In this document: one piece after another, positions 54,901 to 64,000 of the stretch | Numbering within the stretch: the first letter of the stretch is position 1 | Layout: each line of letters begins with the position of its first letter | NCBI RefSeq assembly: GCF_900187505.1 | Contig: NZ_FYDL01000004.1 | Location: 195,359-259,358 of the forward strand | DNA from: Pseudomonas sp. Irchel s3h17 | GTDB taxonomy: Bacteria; Pseudomonadota; Gammaproteobacteria; Pseudomonadales; Pseudomonadaceae | Reading direction: 5' to 3' | Length of the DNA stretch: 64,000 nucleotides | Notes under the pieces: generated by a model | What the model saw: only the letters and a program-made list of their open reading frames with translations | What the model was told of the DNA's origin: nothing | Databases searched by the model: none | Translations under genes and position numbers: made by a program

Positions 54901-55371
54901 ATGACCCAGGTTACCAACACGCCGTACGAAGCCCTCGAAGTCGGCCAGACCGCCAGCTACAGCAAATCCGTCGAAGAGCGCGACATTCAGCTGTTTGCCG
55001 CCATGTCCGGCGACCATAACCCGGTGCACCTGGATGCCGAGTTCGCAGCGGCGAGCATGTTCAAGGAGCGTATCGCCCATGGCATGTTCAGTGGCGCACT
55101 GATCAGTGCCGCGGTCGCCTGCGAGCTGCCTGGGCCCGGGACCATCTACCTCGGCCAGCAGATGAGTTTCCAGAAGCCGGTGAAGATCGGCGACACCCTG
55201 ACCGTGCGCCTGGAAATCCTCGAGAAACTGCCGAAATTCCGCGTGCGCATCGCCACCCGCGTGTTCAACCAGCGTGATGAGCTGGTGGTCGATGGCGAAG
55301 CCGAGATCCTCGCGCCCCGCAAGCAACAGACCGTGACCCTGCCTACCTTGCCGACCATCAGCATCGGCTGA
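54901..55371 (+). CDS. MaoC-family (R)-specific enoyl-CoA hydratase
   Basis: This 156-residue single hot-dog domain carries the catalytic pair D-x4-H in MSGDHNPVHLDAEFAAASMF and HGMFSGALISAAV. PhaJ-type hydratases link beta-oxidation to polyhydroxyalkanoate monomers. It follows the lipase gene after 42 bases, probably in one transcript. Confidence 0.9.
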   Translation: MTQVTNTPYEALEVGQTASYSKSVEERDIQLFAAMSGDHNPVHLDAEFAAASMFKERIAHGMFSGALISAAVACELPGPGTIYLGQQMSFQKPVKIGDTLTVRLEILEKLPKFRVRIATRVFNQRDELVVDGEAEILAPRKQQTVTLPTLPTISIG

Positions 55372-55384
55372 TTGACCGCTCACC

Positions 55385-55413
55385 GGTGGCGAGGGAGCAC
55401 GCTCGCTCGCCAC
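55385..55413. repeat. Compact REP-like hairpin
   Basis: GTGGCGAG...CTCGCCAC with inner GAGC/GCTC: two REP halves fused into one hairpin, 14 bases after the MaoC gene. It may end transcription. The following 215 bases before the DUF3820 gene hold no gene that I can support. Confidence 0.7.
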
Positions 55414-55628
55414 AAGGCCGAGCCCCTTTACGATTGTTCAACGCTTGCGAACGGGCGCGCTCCTGGCTGCTCCGCCCGCACGTCGCCGTGAACAGCGCCT
55501 GATCGCTTGGAGCTGTCCGCTGCATCACCCGCAAGCATCTGTATGCTGGTTATTGGCAGGATCTGTCGATTGGCGTGCCTGCGCAATGCCTGTATTTTCC
55601 GGACTGTATGAATCAAGACGACTGACCG

Positions 55629-55865
55629 ATGAACCCCGAAACGCTTGAACTGCTGGTCACCCGAGAAATGCCCTTCGGCAAATACAAAGGGCGCATCATT
55701 GCCGACCTGCCCGGCCCGTACCTGAACTGGTTCGCCCGCCAGGGTTTCCCCCACGGTGAACTGGGGGGCCTGCTGGCCCTGATGCAGGAAATCGACCACA
55801 ACGGTTTGTCCGACCTGCTCGACCCACTGCGCGCCAAGCACGGCAAACCCAAGCCTCGCCACTGA
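55629..55865 (+). CDS. DUF3820 family protein
   Basis: The 78-residue protein shows the hallmark REMPFGKYKGRIIADLPGPYLNWFARQGFP. It belongs to the family described as putative quorum-sensing-regulated virulence factor, with no settled function. Twenty-eight bases separate it from the aminotransferase gene, a likely shared transcript. Confidence 0.88.
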   Translation: MNPETLELLVTREMPFGKYKGRIIADLPGPYLNWFARQGFPHGELGGLLALMQEIDHNGLSDLLDPLRAKHGKPKPRH

Positions 55866-55893
55866 ACCACCGAATCCAGACCGAGTTCTCCCC

Positions 55894-57075
55894 ATGCCCG
55901 ATAACACCTTCCGCGCCCATGATGAAGCCTTCTGGCGGACCTTTGCCGATCGCTACGATGTCCAGCCTGGCCCCATCAACCTGGAAAACGGTTACTTCGG
56001 CCGCATGTCGCGCACGGTCATCGAGGAATACCAACGCAACATCGAACTGATCAACAGCAGCAACTCGGTACACGTGCGTCAGCGCTTCGAAAAACTCGAA
56101 AGCGTGGAGATTCGCAAGCAACTGGCGGACTTGCTGCGAGTACCCGCGCAAGCCGTGGCCCTCACCCGCAATGCCTCGGACGCGCTGCAATCGTTGATTC
56201 GCAACTACAACCGCTTGCAGCCGGGTGACCAGGTACTGATCTGCGACCTGGAATACGACACGGTCAAAAGTGCGATGCGCTGGCTGGCACGCTATCGTGG
56301 GGTCGAGGTGATCGAAATCGAGCACTCCCACCCCGCCAGCTTCGAAAGCCTGGTGGCGAGCTATCGCGCGGCATTCGAGCAGCACCCACGAATCAAACTC
56401 ATGGCCCTGACCCACGTCACCCACCGCACCGGCCTGGTGATGCCGGTCAAGGCCATTGCCGCCAGTGCCCGTGAGCACGGGATCGACGTGATCCTCGACG
56501 GCGCCCATGCCCTGGGCCAGATCGAATTCGACCTCGATGAACTGGGCATCAGCTTTGCCGGCTACAACCTGCACAAATGGATCGGTGCACCGCTGACCCT
56601 GGGCTTCCTCTACATCGCCCCGCAACGCCTGGCCGACATCGATCCAGACATGGACGAGTTTCATTTCCCGGCCACCGACATCCGCTCACGCACGCCGTAC
56701 AGCACGCCGAACATTCCCGCCTTGCTGACCTTGCCGCTGGTGTTCGAAGAACATCGCGCCATCGGCAGCGCGGCCGCCAAGGGCGCCCGGCTCAACTACC
56801 TGCGCAATCTGTGGGTCGACGCCGTTCAAGGCGCGCCAGGCATTGAGGTCATGACCCCGAATGACCCGCGCCTGTATTGCGGCATCACCTCGATGCGCTT
56901 CACTCGCCAGGCCGACCAGCAGGCGATGGTCGACCGCCTGCTCAGCGACTACAACCTGTTCACCGTGGCCCGCAGCGGTTCGGCCTGTGGGCCGTGCATT
57001 CGCATCACCCCCGGCCTGATCAGCACGGCAGCGGACATGCACCTGATGGCGCAGGCGCTGATCGAACTGAGTTGA
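55894..57075 (+). CDS. Class V aminotransferase, isopenicillin-N-epimerase-like
   Basis: The 393-residue PLP enzyme has LTRNASDALQSLIRNYNRL, Asp-His in ILDGAHALGQIEFDLDELG, the PLP lysine in AGYNLHKWIGAPL, and a C-terminal GSACGPCIRITPGL. Relatives include cysteine desulfurase-like and epimerase-like enzymes of unclear substrate. No partner gene points to a pathway. Confidence 0.88.
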   Translation: MPDNTFRAHDEAFWRTFADRYDVQPGPINLENGYFGRMSRTVIEEYQRNIELINSSNSVHVRQRFEKLESVEIRKQLADLLRVPAQAVALTRNASDALQSLIRNYNRLQPGDQVLICDLEYDTVKSAMRWLARYRGVEVIEIEHSHPASFESLVASYRAAFEQHPRIKLMALTHVTHRTGLVMPVKAIAASAREHGIDVILDGAHALGQIEFDLDELGISFAGYNLHKWIGAPLTLGFLYIAPQRLADIDPDMDEFHFPATDIRSRTPYSTPNIPALLTLPLVFEEHRAIGSAAAKGARLNYLRNLWVDAVQGAPGIEVMTPNDPRLYCGITSMRFTRQADQQAMVDRLLSDYNLFTVARSGSACGPCIRITPGLISTAADMHLMAQALIELS

Positions 57076-57121
57076 GGCCCGCCGCCCCTTGAATGCAACG
57101 GGGCGGCACTTTTCGCCAGGC

Positions 57122-57152
57122 AAAAAAAACGGCGCACCGACCAAGTGCGCCG
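57122..57152 (-). terminator. Terminator of zwf-pgl-eda operon
   Basis: Stem CGGCGCAC/GTGCGCCG (57130-57137/57145-57152); the A tract at 57122-57129 is a T tract on the minus strand. Confidence 0.85.
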
Positions 57153-57208
57153 AAAAGCCGTAGAACGCAACTACTACAATTCTTCGTAAAACCCTGCGGG
57201 CTACCCCG

Positions 57209-57874
57209 TCAGTCCAGCAGCGCCAGCGCCTCGGCGGTGCACTCCTGAATGCGTGCCCAGTCGCCGTTCTTGATCCACTCCGGATCCAGCATCCAGCTGC
57301 CACCCACGCACATCACGTTTTTCAACGCCATGTAGCTCTTGATGTTGGCCGGGCTCACGCCACCGGTGGGGCAGAATTTCACTTCGCCGAACGGGCCGCC
57401 AAGGGCCTTGATCGCCGCCACGCCACCGCTGACCTCTGCCGGAAACAGCTTGAAGCGGCGGTATCCCAGGGCATAGCCTTCCATGATGCCGGAGGCGTTG
57501 CTGATGCCGGGCAACAGCGGAATCGGGCTGTCCACGCTGGCTTCGAGCAAGTCGCGGGTGATGCCTGGCGTAACAATGAACTGCGAGCCTGCCGCTTCAG
57601 CGGCGGCCAGCATGGTGCGATCCAGCACGGTGCCGGCACCGGTGAGCAACTCCGGACGCTGCTCGCGCAGAATCTGGATGGCCTTGAGGCCGAACTGCGA
57701 GCGCAGGGTCACTTCCAGGGCCGTCAGGCCACCCGCTGCCAGGGCATCGGCCAACGGCAACACGTCCTGTTCGCGAGCGATGGTGATGACCGGCAGGATC
57801 CGCGCCTTGGCGCAGAGACTGTCGATCAGGGCAACTTTATCCGCCATGGAAACGGCAAGGGATGGGGTTGTCAT
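57209..57874 (-). CDS. eda: 2-dehydro-3-deoxy-phosphogluconate aldolase
   Basis: The 221-residue enzyme splits KDPG to pyruvate and glyceraldehyde 3-phosphate, the last Entner-Doudoroff step. The Schiff-base lysine is in FGEVKFCPTGGVS, catalytic Glu in LTALEVTLRS, and phosphate loops TGAGTV and PGISNASG are present. Start MTTPSLAVSMADK has AAGGA nine bases ahead; an ATG at 57895 overlapping the pgl stop (ATGA) is an alternative. Last gene of zwf-pgl-eda. Confidence 0.95.
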   Translation of the reverse strand: MTTPSLAVSMADKVALIDSLCAKARILPVITIAREQDVLPLADALAAGGLTALEVTLRSQFGLKAIQILREQRPELLTGAGTVLDRTMLAAAEAAGSQFIVTPGITRDLLEASVDSPIPLLPGISNASGIMEGYALGYRRFKLFPAEVSGGVAAIKALGGPFGEVKFCPTGGVSPANIKSYMALKNVMCVGGSWMLDPEWIKNGDWARIQECTAEALALLD

Positions 57875-57891
57875 AGCGGATGATCCTTGGC

Positions 57892-58605
57892 TCATGGGCA
57901 CCAGTAAATCTCTAACGTGGGTTGCAAAAACGCGCGAATCGGCATTGCGGCGACATCGTCACCGGCCAGTGCGGCGCTCAGGGTGATCAGCTTGGACTGA
58001 CCGGAAATCGATAGAACGGTATGCGTCGCCGACGCCAACAATGCACGACTCATGGTCAGGCGCTGATGCGGCACGGTGGGCGCCAGCATTGGCCAGCAAC
58101 GGCGCGTACCGTCGGCCTGCAACGCTTGCGCAAGATTCGGACTGTCCGGGAACAGCGAGGCGGTGTGACCGTCATCGCCCATCCCCAGCACCAGCACGTC
58201 AATCCCTGGCAGCTCGGCGAGCAAACGATCCGCCTGCTCGGCGGCCAACTCCAGGTTGGCGCTGGCGCTGTACAGGCTCAGAAACTGCGCCTGGGCCGCC
58301 GGGCCTTGCAGCAGGTAACGCTTGAGCAGGCCGGCATTGCTGTCGGCGTGTTCGACGGGCACCCAGCGCTCGTCAGCCAGGCTGACCACCACCTTCGACC
58401 AGTCCAGTTTCTGCTTGGCCAGGTGCTGGAAAAATGCCACCGGACTGCGCCCACCGGACACCACCAGCGTTGCCGTTCCCGTGGCGTCGAGCGCATCGCT
58501 CAGTTGCTTGGCCACCTTCAGTGCCAGGCCTTCGGCCAGCAGCACCGGGCTTTTGAACTCATGGGCGCTGACGCCCCGGGGCAGTTTCAATTTAGATATC
58601 GCCAT
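57892..58605 (-). CDS. pgl: 6-phosphogluconolactonase
   Basis: The 237-residue enzyme has [43 protein letters not shown] and [15 protein letters not shown], all typical of the NagB-related lactonase. It hydrolyses 6-phosphogluconolactone made by Zwf. Its start overlaps the zwf end by 14 bases; GGGAGG site inside zwf. Confidence 0.96.
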   Translation of the reverse strand: MAISKLKLPRGVSAHEFKSPVLLAEGLALKVAKQLSDALDATGTATLVVSGGRSPVAFFQHLAKQKLDWSKVVVSLADERWVPVEHADSNAGLLKRYLLQGPAAQAQFLSLYSASANLELAAEQADRLLAELPGIDVLVLGMGDDGHTASLFPDSPNLAQALQADGTRRCWPMLAPTVPHQRLTMSRALLASATHTVLSISGQSKLITLSAALAGDDVAAMPIRAFLQPTLEIYWCP

Positions 58606-60061
58606 ACCACGACCTCCCGTCCCGCGTGATCAGAGCAATGGAGCTCATTGGCCCCCAGGATCCGGCTGCGTACGGCTTGGGCGCATCACCGGACTTCTTC
58701 CATCCGGCGATCAACTGGTCGCACCATTTCCACGCGGCCTCGATTTCATCTTTGCGGACAAACAGGTTCTGATTGCCGCGCATCACTTCCAGCAACAACC
58801 GCTCGTAGGCGTCGGGGATCCGCGCACTGCGCCAGGTATCGGAAAAGTTCAGCTGCAACGGCCCGCTGCGCAACTGCATGCCCTTGTCCAGGCCCTGCTC
58901 CTTGGTCATCACCCGCAAGGAAATGCCTTCGTCCGGCTGCAGGCGGATGATCAGCTTGTTGCTGATCTGCAAGCGCTGCTCGGGGGCGAAGATGTAGTGC
59001 GACGGTTCCTTGAAGTGGATGACGATCTGCGACAGCTTTTCCGGCATGCGCTTGCCGGTACGCAGGTAAAACGGCACACCGGCCCAACGCCAGTTGCGGA
59101 TGTCGGCGCGCAGGGCGACGAAGGTCTCGGTGTCGCTCTGGGTATTGGAGTTTTCTTCCTCCAGGTAACCCGGTACCGCCTTGCCTTCACTGTGCCCGGC
59201 GATGTACTGGCCACGCACCACCTGAGTGCTCAGGCCTTCCGGACTGATCGGTGCCAGCGCTTTGAGCACTTTGACTTTCTCGTCGCGGATGCTGTCGGCC
59301 GACAGGTCCGCCGGAGGGTCCATGGCGATCAGGCACAGCAGCTGCAGCAGGTGATTCTGGATCATGTCCCGCAACTGCCCGGCCTTGTCGAAATAGCCCC
59401 AACGGCCTTCGATCCCGACCTTCTCGGCAACGGTAATTTCCACGTGGGAAATGTAGTTCTGGTTCCACTGGGTTTCGAACAGGCTGTTGGCGAAACGCAG
59501 GGCGATCAGGTTCTGGACCGTTTCCTTGCCCAGGTAGTGGTCGATACGGTAGGTACGGTTTTCCGGGAAAAACCGCGCCACGGCGTCGTTGACCTTGCGC
59601 GACGATTCCAGGTCCGAACCGATGGGTTTTTCCAGCACCACGCGGGTGTTTTCAGTCAGGCCAACCTGCGCCAGGTTCTCGCAGATTGCCCCGTAGACCG
59701 CCGCCGGCGTGGCGAAGTAGGCAATCATCCGCTGCGTCGTGCCTGCCAGTTCAGCCAGGACCACATAGTCATCGGTCTTGAGAAAGTCGACATGCAGGTA
59801 CGTCAGCCGCGCCAGGAAGCGATCGATCACGGCTTCGTCCAGTTCCTTGGCAGGCACATAGTGGCGCAGTTCCCGGGCGATGAAGGCCAGGTGCTCCTGC
59901 GCGCTGCCCGGCTCACGGGCCAGTGCGATAATGCGCGAGTCCTCATGCAGCAGGCCTGCACCATCGAGTTGGTACAAGGCAGGAAACAGCTTGCGCAGGG
60001 CCAGATCGCCCAAGGCGCCGAACAAGGCAAAGGTGCACGGTTCAACCGTAATCGAAGGCAT
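58592..60061 (-). CDS. zwf: Glucose-6-phosphate dehydrogenase
   Basis: The 489-residue enzyme has NADP loop [20 protein letters not shown] and the active-site peptide [14 protein letters not shown]. It oxidises glucose 6-phosphate to the lactone. First gene of the operon and divergent from hexR; the HexR-type site at 60127 lies just upstream. The glycine loop reads GALGDLA instead of GASGDLA, an unremarkable variation in Pseudomonas. Confidence 0.97.
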   Translation of the reverse strand: MPSITVEPCTFALFGALGDLALRKLFPALYQLDGAGLLHEDSRIIALAREPGSAQEHLAFIARELRHYVPAKELDEAVIDRFLARLTYLHVDFLKTDDYVVLAELAGTTQRMIAYFATPAAVYGAICENLAQVGLTENTRVVLEKPIGSDLESSRKVNDAVARFFPENRTYRIDHYLGKETVQNLIALRFANSLFETQWNQNYISHVEITVAEKVGIEGRWGYFDKAGQLRDMIQNHLLQLLCLIAMDPPADLSADSIRDEKVKVLKALAPISPEGLSTQVVRGQYIAGHSEGKAVPGYLEEENSNTQSDTETFVALRADIRNWRWAGVPFYLRTGKRMPEKLSQIVIHFKEPSHYIFAPEQRLQISNKLIIRLQPDEGISLRVMTKEQGLDKGMQLRSGPLQLNFSDTWRSARIPDAYERLLLEVMRGNQNLFVRKDEIEAAWKWCDQLIAGWKKSGDAPKPYAAGSWGPMSSIALITRDGRSWYGDI

Positions 60062-60126
60062 GATGTTTGTTCTTTTATCAAGTTAAGCTACAAATACCTT
60101 TTTTCAAGGCATCACTCAAGGGAAAA

Positions 60127-60142
60127 TGTAGTAATAACCACA
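60127..60142. promoter_or_regulatory. HexR operator in the zwf//hexR intergenic region
   Basis: TGTAGTAATAACCACA is an imperfect palindrome with TGT...ACA ends, close to known HexR sites. It lies 65 bases before zwf in the 240-base divergent gap. HexR represses zwf, pgl and eda until 2-keto-3-deoxy-6-phosphogluconate releases it. Confidence 0.65.
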
Positions 60143-60301
60143 ACATTATTCCAAAATACAGATTCCCGGTGGTGGTCAGTCAGGGCCACCAGTAGGATAG
60201 GCCACCGCAAAGGGCCTTACCAAAGGCCCGATTTTCATAGCCGAGCCTTTACTTGCAAGCAGCGAGTCTGCTGGCATAGCAGCCGCTCTAAGGAAACATT
60301 T

Positions 60302-61171
60302 ATGGACCGCGTGCGAAATTTACTGGAACAGATCCAGAATCGCCTTGCCGACCTGAACAAGGCTGAGCGTAAAGTCGCCGAAGTCATCCTGCTCAACCCG
60401 CAGCAGGCGACTCGCTTCAGCATCGCCGCCCTCGCCCAGGCCGCCTCGGTCAGCGAACCGACGGTCAACCGTTTCTGCCGCTCGTTCGGCGTCAGCGGCT
60501 ACCCGGAACTCAAACTGCAGTTGGCCCAAAGCCTGGCCAGCGGTGCCGCCTATGTCTGTCGCGCGGTGGAAGCCGACGACAACCCGGAGGCCTACACCCA
60601 GAAGATCTTTGGCAGCGCCATCGCCTCGCTGGACAGCGCCTGCCAGGCCCTGGACCCGAACCTGGTCAGCCGCGCCGTGGACTTGCTGATCCAGGCCCGG
60701 CAGATCCACTTCTTCGGCCTCGGCGCATCGGCGCCGGTCGCGCTGGATGCCCAGCACAAGTTCTTTCGCTTCAACCTGGCCGTCACCGCCCACGCCGATG
60801 TGCTGATGCAGCGCATGATTGCTTCCGTGGCCCATACCGGTGAGCTGTTCGTGATCATTTCCTACACCGGTCGCACCCGTGAGCTGGTGGAAGTGGCGCG
60901 CATTGCCCGCGAGAACGGTGCCTCGGTACTCGGCCTCACGGCTGAAGGCTCGCCACTGGCCAAGGCCAGCACCCTGAGCCTGAACATCCCGTTGCCGGAA
61001 GACACCGACATCTACATGCCGATGACCTCGCGGATCATTCAGTTGACCGTGCTCGACGTACTCGCCACCGGCATGACCCTGCGCCGCGGCGTCGACTTCC
61101 AGCCGCACCTGCGCAAAATCAAGGAAAGCCTCAACGCCAGCCGGTATCCGGTGGGGGATGAGTTCAACTGA
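60302..61171 (+). CDS. hexR: Transcriptional repressor HexR (RpiR family)
   Basis: The 289-residue protein has an N-terminal RpiR HTH ([58 protein letters not shown]) and a C-terminal SIS domain (about 130-260: [42 protein letters not shown]). The frame stays open far upstream through zwf but that is a shadow; the ATG at 60302 is the known start. Confidence 0.96.
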   Translation: MDRVRNLLEQIQNRLADLNKAERKVAEVILLNPQQATRFSIAALAQAASVSEPTVNRFCRSFGVSGYPELKLQLAQSLASGAAYVCRAVEADDNPEAYTQKIFGSAIASLDSACQALDPNLVSRAVDLLIQARQIHFFGLGASAPVALDAQHKFFRFNLAVTAHADVLMQRMIASVAHTGELFVIISYTGRTRELVEVARIARENGASVLGLTAEGSPLAKASTLSLNIPLPEDTDIYMPMTSRIIQLTVLDVLATGMTLRRGVDFQPHLRKIKESLNASRYPVGDEFN

Positions 61172-61201
61172 GACCAGATGCTTCTGTGTTGAATGATCCG
61201 G

Positions 61202-61298
61202 CCTCTTCGCGGGCAAGCCCGCTCCCACAGGTTCAATGGCAGCCGCAAGTTTTGTGCTCGACATGGACACTGTGGGAGCGGGCTTGCCCGCGAAGGGG
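61202..61298. repeat. REPIN 5 (type-2 REP pair)
   Basis: CTTCGCGGGCAAGCCCGCTC ... GAGCGGGCTTGCCCGCGAAG: a different REP family from those at 18629, 42911 and 49792. It lies between convergent hexR and the mutarotase gene. Confidence 0.9.
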
Positions 61299-61325
61299 CC
61301 AGTCCAGACACCGCAATATCTTGAA

Positions 61326-62180
61326 CTAAGCCGCCGCCCACGCCTGCAAACTCAAATGCGCCCGCTCCCCCGGGGCCAGGCTCAGGCTGTCGGTACCACC
61401 GCTGGCCGCTTCCACGCAGACAAACTCGCTCACCTCATTCCAGCTCACCCCCAGCAGCGGGCGCGATCCGGGGTGCCAGACCACGGTGTCCGCGCTGTCG
61501 CCGGTATCGATGCACAATTGGCGCTGCCAGGCATGGTCCTTGAGCTGTAGCTCGCCCTCGTGCTGAAACACGCGCTGGCAGCCACCCTCGACCCGCAACT
61601 CGCCTTTTTGCTCGCACGCCTCACGCTTGAGCTGGTCATAACCCTGCGCGCCATCCAGCCCAGACAGCGCTACCTCACCAACATCGCCAATACGCCAATA
61701 CGCATGCAAAGCATGACTCAACTGGCACGGCAGGCTGTCCTGGTGCTCGGTGCTCAGGCGCAGGTCCATACGCTCGCCCAAGTGCGCGTGCAGCTCGACT
61801 TGCCAATCGCACAGCTGTAACTGCCAGTGCAGGTGCACGCCGTCGTCATCGCTGCGACTGTCGATCAGCTTCCAGTCCAGCAGCCGTGCCCAGCCATGGG
61901 ATGGCCAGGCGTTTTCACTCGGATGCCGGCCATACCACGGCCAGCACACCGGGACTCCGCCGCGAATGGCGCCGACCTGCGGCCACTTCGCCGCGCACCA
62001 CAACCAGGGTTTCTGGCCTGTGGGCTGGAAGTGCAACAACTGCGCGCCCTGGCGACTGAACACCGCCTGGCACAGCGGATGATCAATCACCAACACGTCG
62101 CGCTTCTGATAGCGCTCCCACGCGAACACCGGACGCTCGCGCAAGGACTTGAAGAAACGTTGTAGCGGATGCTCTGGCAT
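61326..62180 (-). CDS. D-hexose-6-phosphate mutarotase (YeaD-like)
   Basis: The 284-residue protein of the aldose-1-epimerase fold has GAQLLHFQPTGQKPWLW, GGVPVCWPWYGRHP, HGWARLLDW (catalytic His), HALHAYWRIGDV and the Glu near VVWHPGSRPLLGVSWNE. It speeds interconversion of glucose-6-phosphate anomers. Between oprB and hexR, the standard Pseudomonas order. Confidence 0.92.
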   Translation of the reverse strand: MPEHPLQRFFKSLRERPVFAWERYQKRDVLVIDHPLCQAVFSRQGAQLLHFQPTGQKPWLWCAAKWPQVGAIRGGVPVCWPWYGRHPSENAWPSHGWARLLDWKLIDSRSDDDGVHLHWQLQLCDWQVELHAHLGERMDLRLSTEHQDSLPCQLSHALHAYWRIGDVGEVALSGLDGAQGYDQLKREACEQKGELRVEGGCQRVFQHEGELQLKDHAWQRQLCIDTGDSADTVVWHPGSRPLLGVSWNEVSEFVCVEAASGGTDSLSLAPGERAHLSLQAWAAA

Positions 62181-62227
62181 GTGCCACGGTCCTGAAAATC
62201 AGCGATCACCAAGGGGCGCGCCACCCC

Positions 62228-62257
62228 AAAAAAAAGCGGACAGCCTGGGCCGTCCGC
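62228..62257 (-). terminator. oprB terminator
   Basis: Stem GCGGAC/GTCCGC (62236-62241/62252-62257) followed on the minus strand by T8 (plus-strand A at 62228-62235), about 40 bases past the oprB stop. Confidence 0.85.
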
Positions 62258-62295
62258 AAAAATGCGCACATGGGAAGGAGCTTATCGCAACAGCG

Positions 62296-63645
62296 TTAGA
62301 ACACCGACTGAATTTTCAGGCCGGCGACCAAAGCGTTATCGACTTCATCCACGCCACCTGGGTGAGTGACGTATTGCAGGTTAGGACGCACGGTCAACCA
62401 GTTGGTAACGTGGAAACCATAGTTGAGTTCGTAGTTGTACTCGGTGTCACGCAGCGGCGAGAACAGCGGATCCTCGTAGTTGGCGACACCGTTGGCGGCG
62501 TTGGTCAGCTCGGCGTTTTTCTTCACGTCATCGTTGACATGGATACGGGCAAAACCGATACCGACATCATCTTTTGGACGTGCATCGAACGGGCCCTTGT
62601 ACACAAACATCAGCGACTGGTAGTTGTCGACGATGTTGGTGTCCTTGTCGTGGAAAGTGGCGTTGGCCGCAATGTTCAGGCCGCGCGTAGCGTCACCGCC
62701 ATGGCTGGTGAGTTGCTGCTGTGCAACGAACCAGTAGCCGTGCTTGCTGCTGTGGCTGCGATAGGCATTGCCGCTGGTGGCCGCATCATTACCGTTGTCA
62801 TCCTCACGGACGTCATCGGCCTTGGCCGTACTTTTGTAGTAACCGACACGGTACTCGCCCGGCAGGCTGTTGACCTTCGGCGACCAGACCAGCTCGACCG
62901 GCAGCACGGTGCCTTCGGTACCGCTGCCGCTGAGCTTGAAACCATTACCGTGTTCCAGTTGCGACGGGGTCTGGTTGTACGCGCCGATCTGCGCATAGAA
63001 CTCGGGCGAGATGTTGTACTTCACTCGGATCGCCGCCTGGCTGACCGGCCAGTTGTACCAGATGTTGGTGGCCCAGTTACCCACCTGGGAGCCGCAGAAC
63101 GCCAGGTTCTGGAACTCACACGGGAAGGTGTTGAAGTCTTCGCCTTCACCGAAGTAACCGGCCTTGACGTCCAGTGTGTTGTCGAAGAACTGATGCTGGA
63201 TCCACAACTGGGTCAGGCGGACCATATGGCCACGGCCGTAGACTTCCTGAGAGGAACTCAAGGTGCCGGCACGCGGGTCGCCGATACGGTCATTGGAGAT
63301 GTTCTCGCCGTTACGGTTGGTGAGCTGGATCTTGGCCTGGGTGTTATCCCAGCCGAGCAATTTTTCCAGGTCCAGCGCCGCGCCCAGGCCAAACTGGTCG
63401 GCGTAACGCGCAGTCTTGTCGTCGTTGTAGCCGCCGTGGAGGTTACCGCCGACTTCACCGACGTAGTCCATTTTGATGTCGATGCCTTGATCGATCAGCT
63501 TGGTCCGCTCGCCGCCCCAGTCACCCGTCATCCACTTGGAATCGGCACTGAACGCCTCGGCCGCGTGCACGCTGCCGGCCAGGCTCATCGCCGCAATCGC
63601 GGACAGCTGGCAGATAATCCGGGCACTGGTGTTGTTCTTCTTCAT
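62296..63645 (-). CDS. oprB: Carbohydrate-selective porin OprB
   Basis: The 449-residue outer-membrane barrel has a signal peptide MKKNNTSARIICQLSAIAAM..VHA, then FSADSKWMTGDWGGERTKLIDQGID, a typical OprB start, many alternating aromatic strands and a C-terminal Phe (AGLKIQSVF) for barrel assembly. It admits glucose and other sugars. The gts ABC transporter end lies upstream (63867), the mutarotase downstream. Confidence 0.95.
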   Translation of the reverse strand: MKKNNTSARIICQLSAIAAMSLAGSVHAAEAFSADSKWMTGDWGGERTKLIDQGIDIKMDYVGEVGGNLHGGYNDDKTARYADQFGLGAALDLEKLLGWDNTQAKIQLTNRNGENISNDRIGDPRAGTLSSSQEVYGRGHMVRLTQLWIQHQFFDNTLDVKAGYFGEGEDFNTFPCEFQNLAFCGSQVGNWATNIWYNWPVSQAAIRVKYNISPEFYAQIGAYNQTPSQLEHGNGFKLSGSGTEGTVLPVELVWSPKVNSLPGEYRVGYYKSTAKADDVREDDNGNDAATSGNAYRSHSSKHGYWFVAQQQLTSHGGDATRGLNIAANATFHDKDTNIVDNYQSLMFVYKGPFDARPKDDVGIGFARIHVNDDVKKNAELTNAANGVANYEDPLFSPLRDTEYNYELNYGFHVTNWLTVRPNLQYVTHPGGVDEVDNALVAGLKIQSVF

Positions 63646-63742
63646 CCCTACATCCTCGTCTTATTGTTATTAACTTTTCTTTTTCTAACGCGGTTACTAC
63701 GGTGGTGTCGGACGACAGGCCGTCCGTCACGGATATCCCCCT

Positions 63743-63856
63743 TGTAGGAGCGAGCTTGCTCCGGGCGGCGTTCCGACGATGGTCTCAAATGCACCGCGTT
63801 CACCCAGACGGCGCACGTCATCGTTAACGTCCATCGCGAGCAAGCTCGCTCCTACA
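63743..63856. repeat. REPIN 6 (type-3 REP pair)
   Basis: TGTAGGAGCGAGCTTGCTC ... GAGCAAGCTCGCTCCTACA: a third REP variant, between oprB and the ABC transporter gene. Confidence 0.88.
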
Positions 63857-63866
63857 GTTTTGATTT

Positions 63867-64000
63867 TCAGCGGCCTTTGAATTGGGCGACGTTGGCTGTG
63901 TGCAATTCGGTTTGTGGTTGACCGGCAGCCCCCAAACGCTCCCCGGTCCTGGCATCGAACAGCAGAACTTTCGATGGGTCGAATTGCAGCGTCAGGGTCT
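63867..64000 (-). CDS. gtsD: Glucose ABC transporter ATP-binding protein, C-terminal part (cut by window edge)
   Basis: Forty-four codons are visible: LTLQFDPSKVLLFDARTGER, then LGAAGQPQTELHTANVAQFK and GR-stop. FDPxxVxLFDxxTGxR is the ending of MalK/UgpC-type ATPases (regulatory OB-like domain). Being upstream of oprB, mutarotase and hexR, it is most likely GtsD of the glucose importer. Confidence 0.8.
   Translation of the reverse strand, partial: TLTLQFDPSKVLLFDARTGERLGAAGQPQTELHTANVAQFKGR

Noticed and set aside
58322-60301. N-terminal extension of hexR by 660 codons
   Set aside because: It is the shadow of pgl and zwf; HexR proteins start at [12 protein letters not shown].

Overview
The window is a piece of a Pseudomonas chromosome, most likely from the P. 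fluorescens group. The genes read at once as Pseudomonas core genes: algU-mucA-mucB-mucD, nadB, fadD2/fadD1 followed by a lysophospholipase and a MaoC hydratase, and the oprB - mutarotase - hexR // zwf-pgl-eda glucose cluster. GC is high, intrinsic terminators are common, and there are several REP/REPIN hairpin pairs of the type known from P. fluorescens. I see no rRNA, tRNA, CRISPR array, prophage or complete insertion sequence.

Left part (1-17.7 kb). A cut-off outer-membrane beta-barrel gene has a four-fold 11-bp direct repeat upstream. It is followed by a phosphopantetheinyl transferase and an RstA/RstB-like two-component pair. Then come nrdA with a long, hairpin-rich leader; the envelope-stress operon algU-mucA-mucB-mucD (no mucC); divergent nadB; sdhE/ygfX; ygfZ; an HDOD protein; and finally nrdB. 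The two class Ia ribonucleotide reductase genes are thus about 9 kb apart.

Accessory stretch (17.7-21.1 kb). This holds an AT-richer HNH nuclease, a REPIN, an unknown protein with a possible Cys/His metal site, an XRE regulator behind a LexA-like box, and a higBA-type toxin-antitoxin pair whose toxin is frameshifted. It is the least ordinary part of the window.

Middle (21-49.8 kb). This is a mosaic of metabolic and regulatory genes: MBL hydrolase/TetR pair, MASE2-GGDEF diguanylate cyclase, LysR regulators, a glutamine-amidotransferase-like protein with an ABM monooxygenase, GlpQ, a PepSY protein, a chemoreceptor, a Pit phosphate transporter, a PACE efflux protein, and an SDR. An ECF sigma factor is clustered with AHSA1/SRPBCC, YCII/DGPF and SnoaL-like genes. 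There are also GNAT proteins, AlaC, the gluconate genes gntT-gntK//gntR with three copies of one operator-like sequence, peptide deformylase and YihY/BrkB.

Right part (49.8-64 kb). The fatty-acid activation cluster fadD1, fadD2, lysophospholipase and MaoC is followed by a class V aminotransferase. The Entner-Doudoroff/glucose-uptake locus comes last: eda, pgl and zwf on the minus strand, hexR divergent, then mutarotase, oprB and the end of the glucose ABC transporter ATPase gene. Together with the gnt genes, the window covers glucose and gluconate uptake and their conversion to 6-phosphogluconate, pyruvate and glyceraldehyde 3-phosphate.
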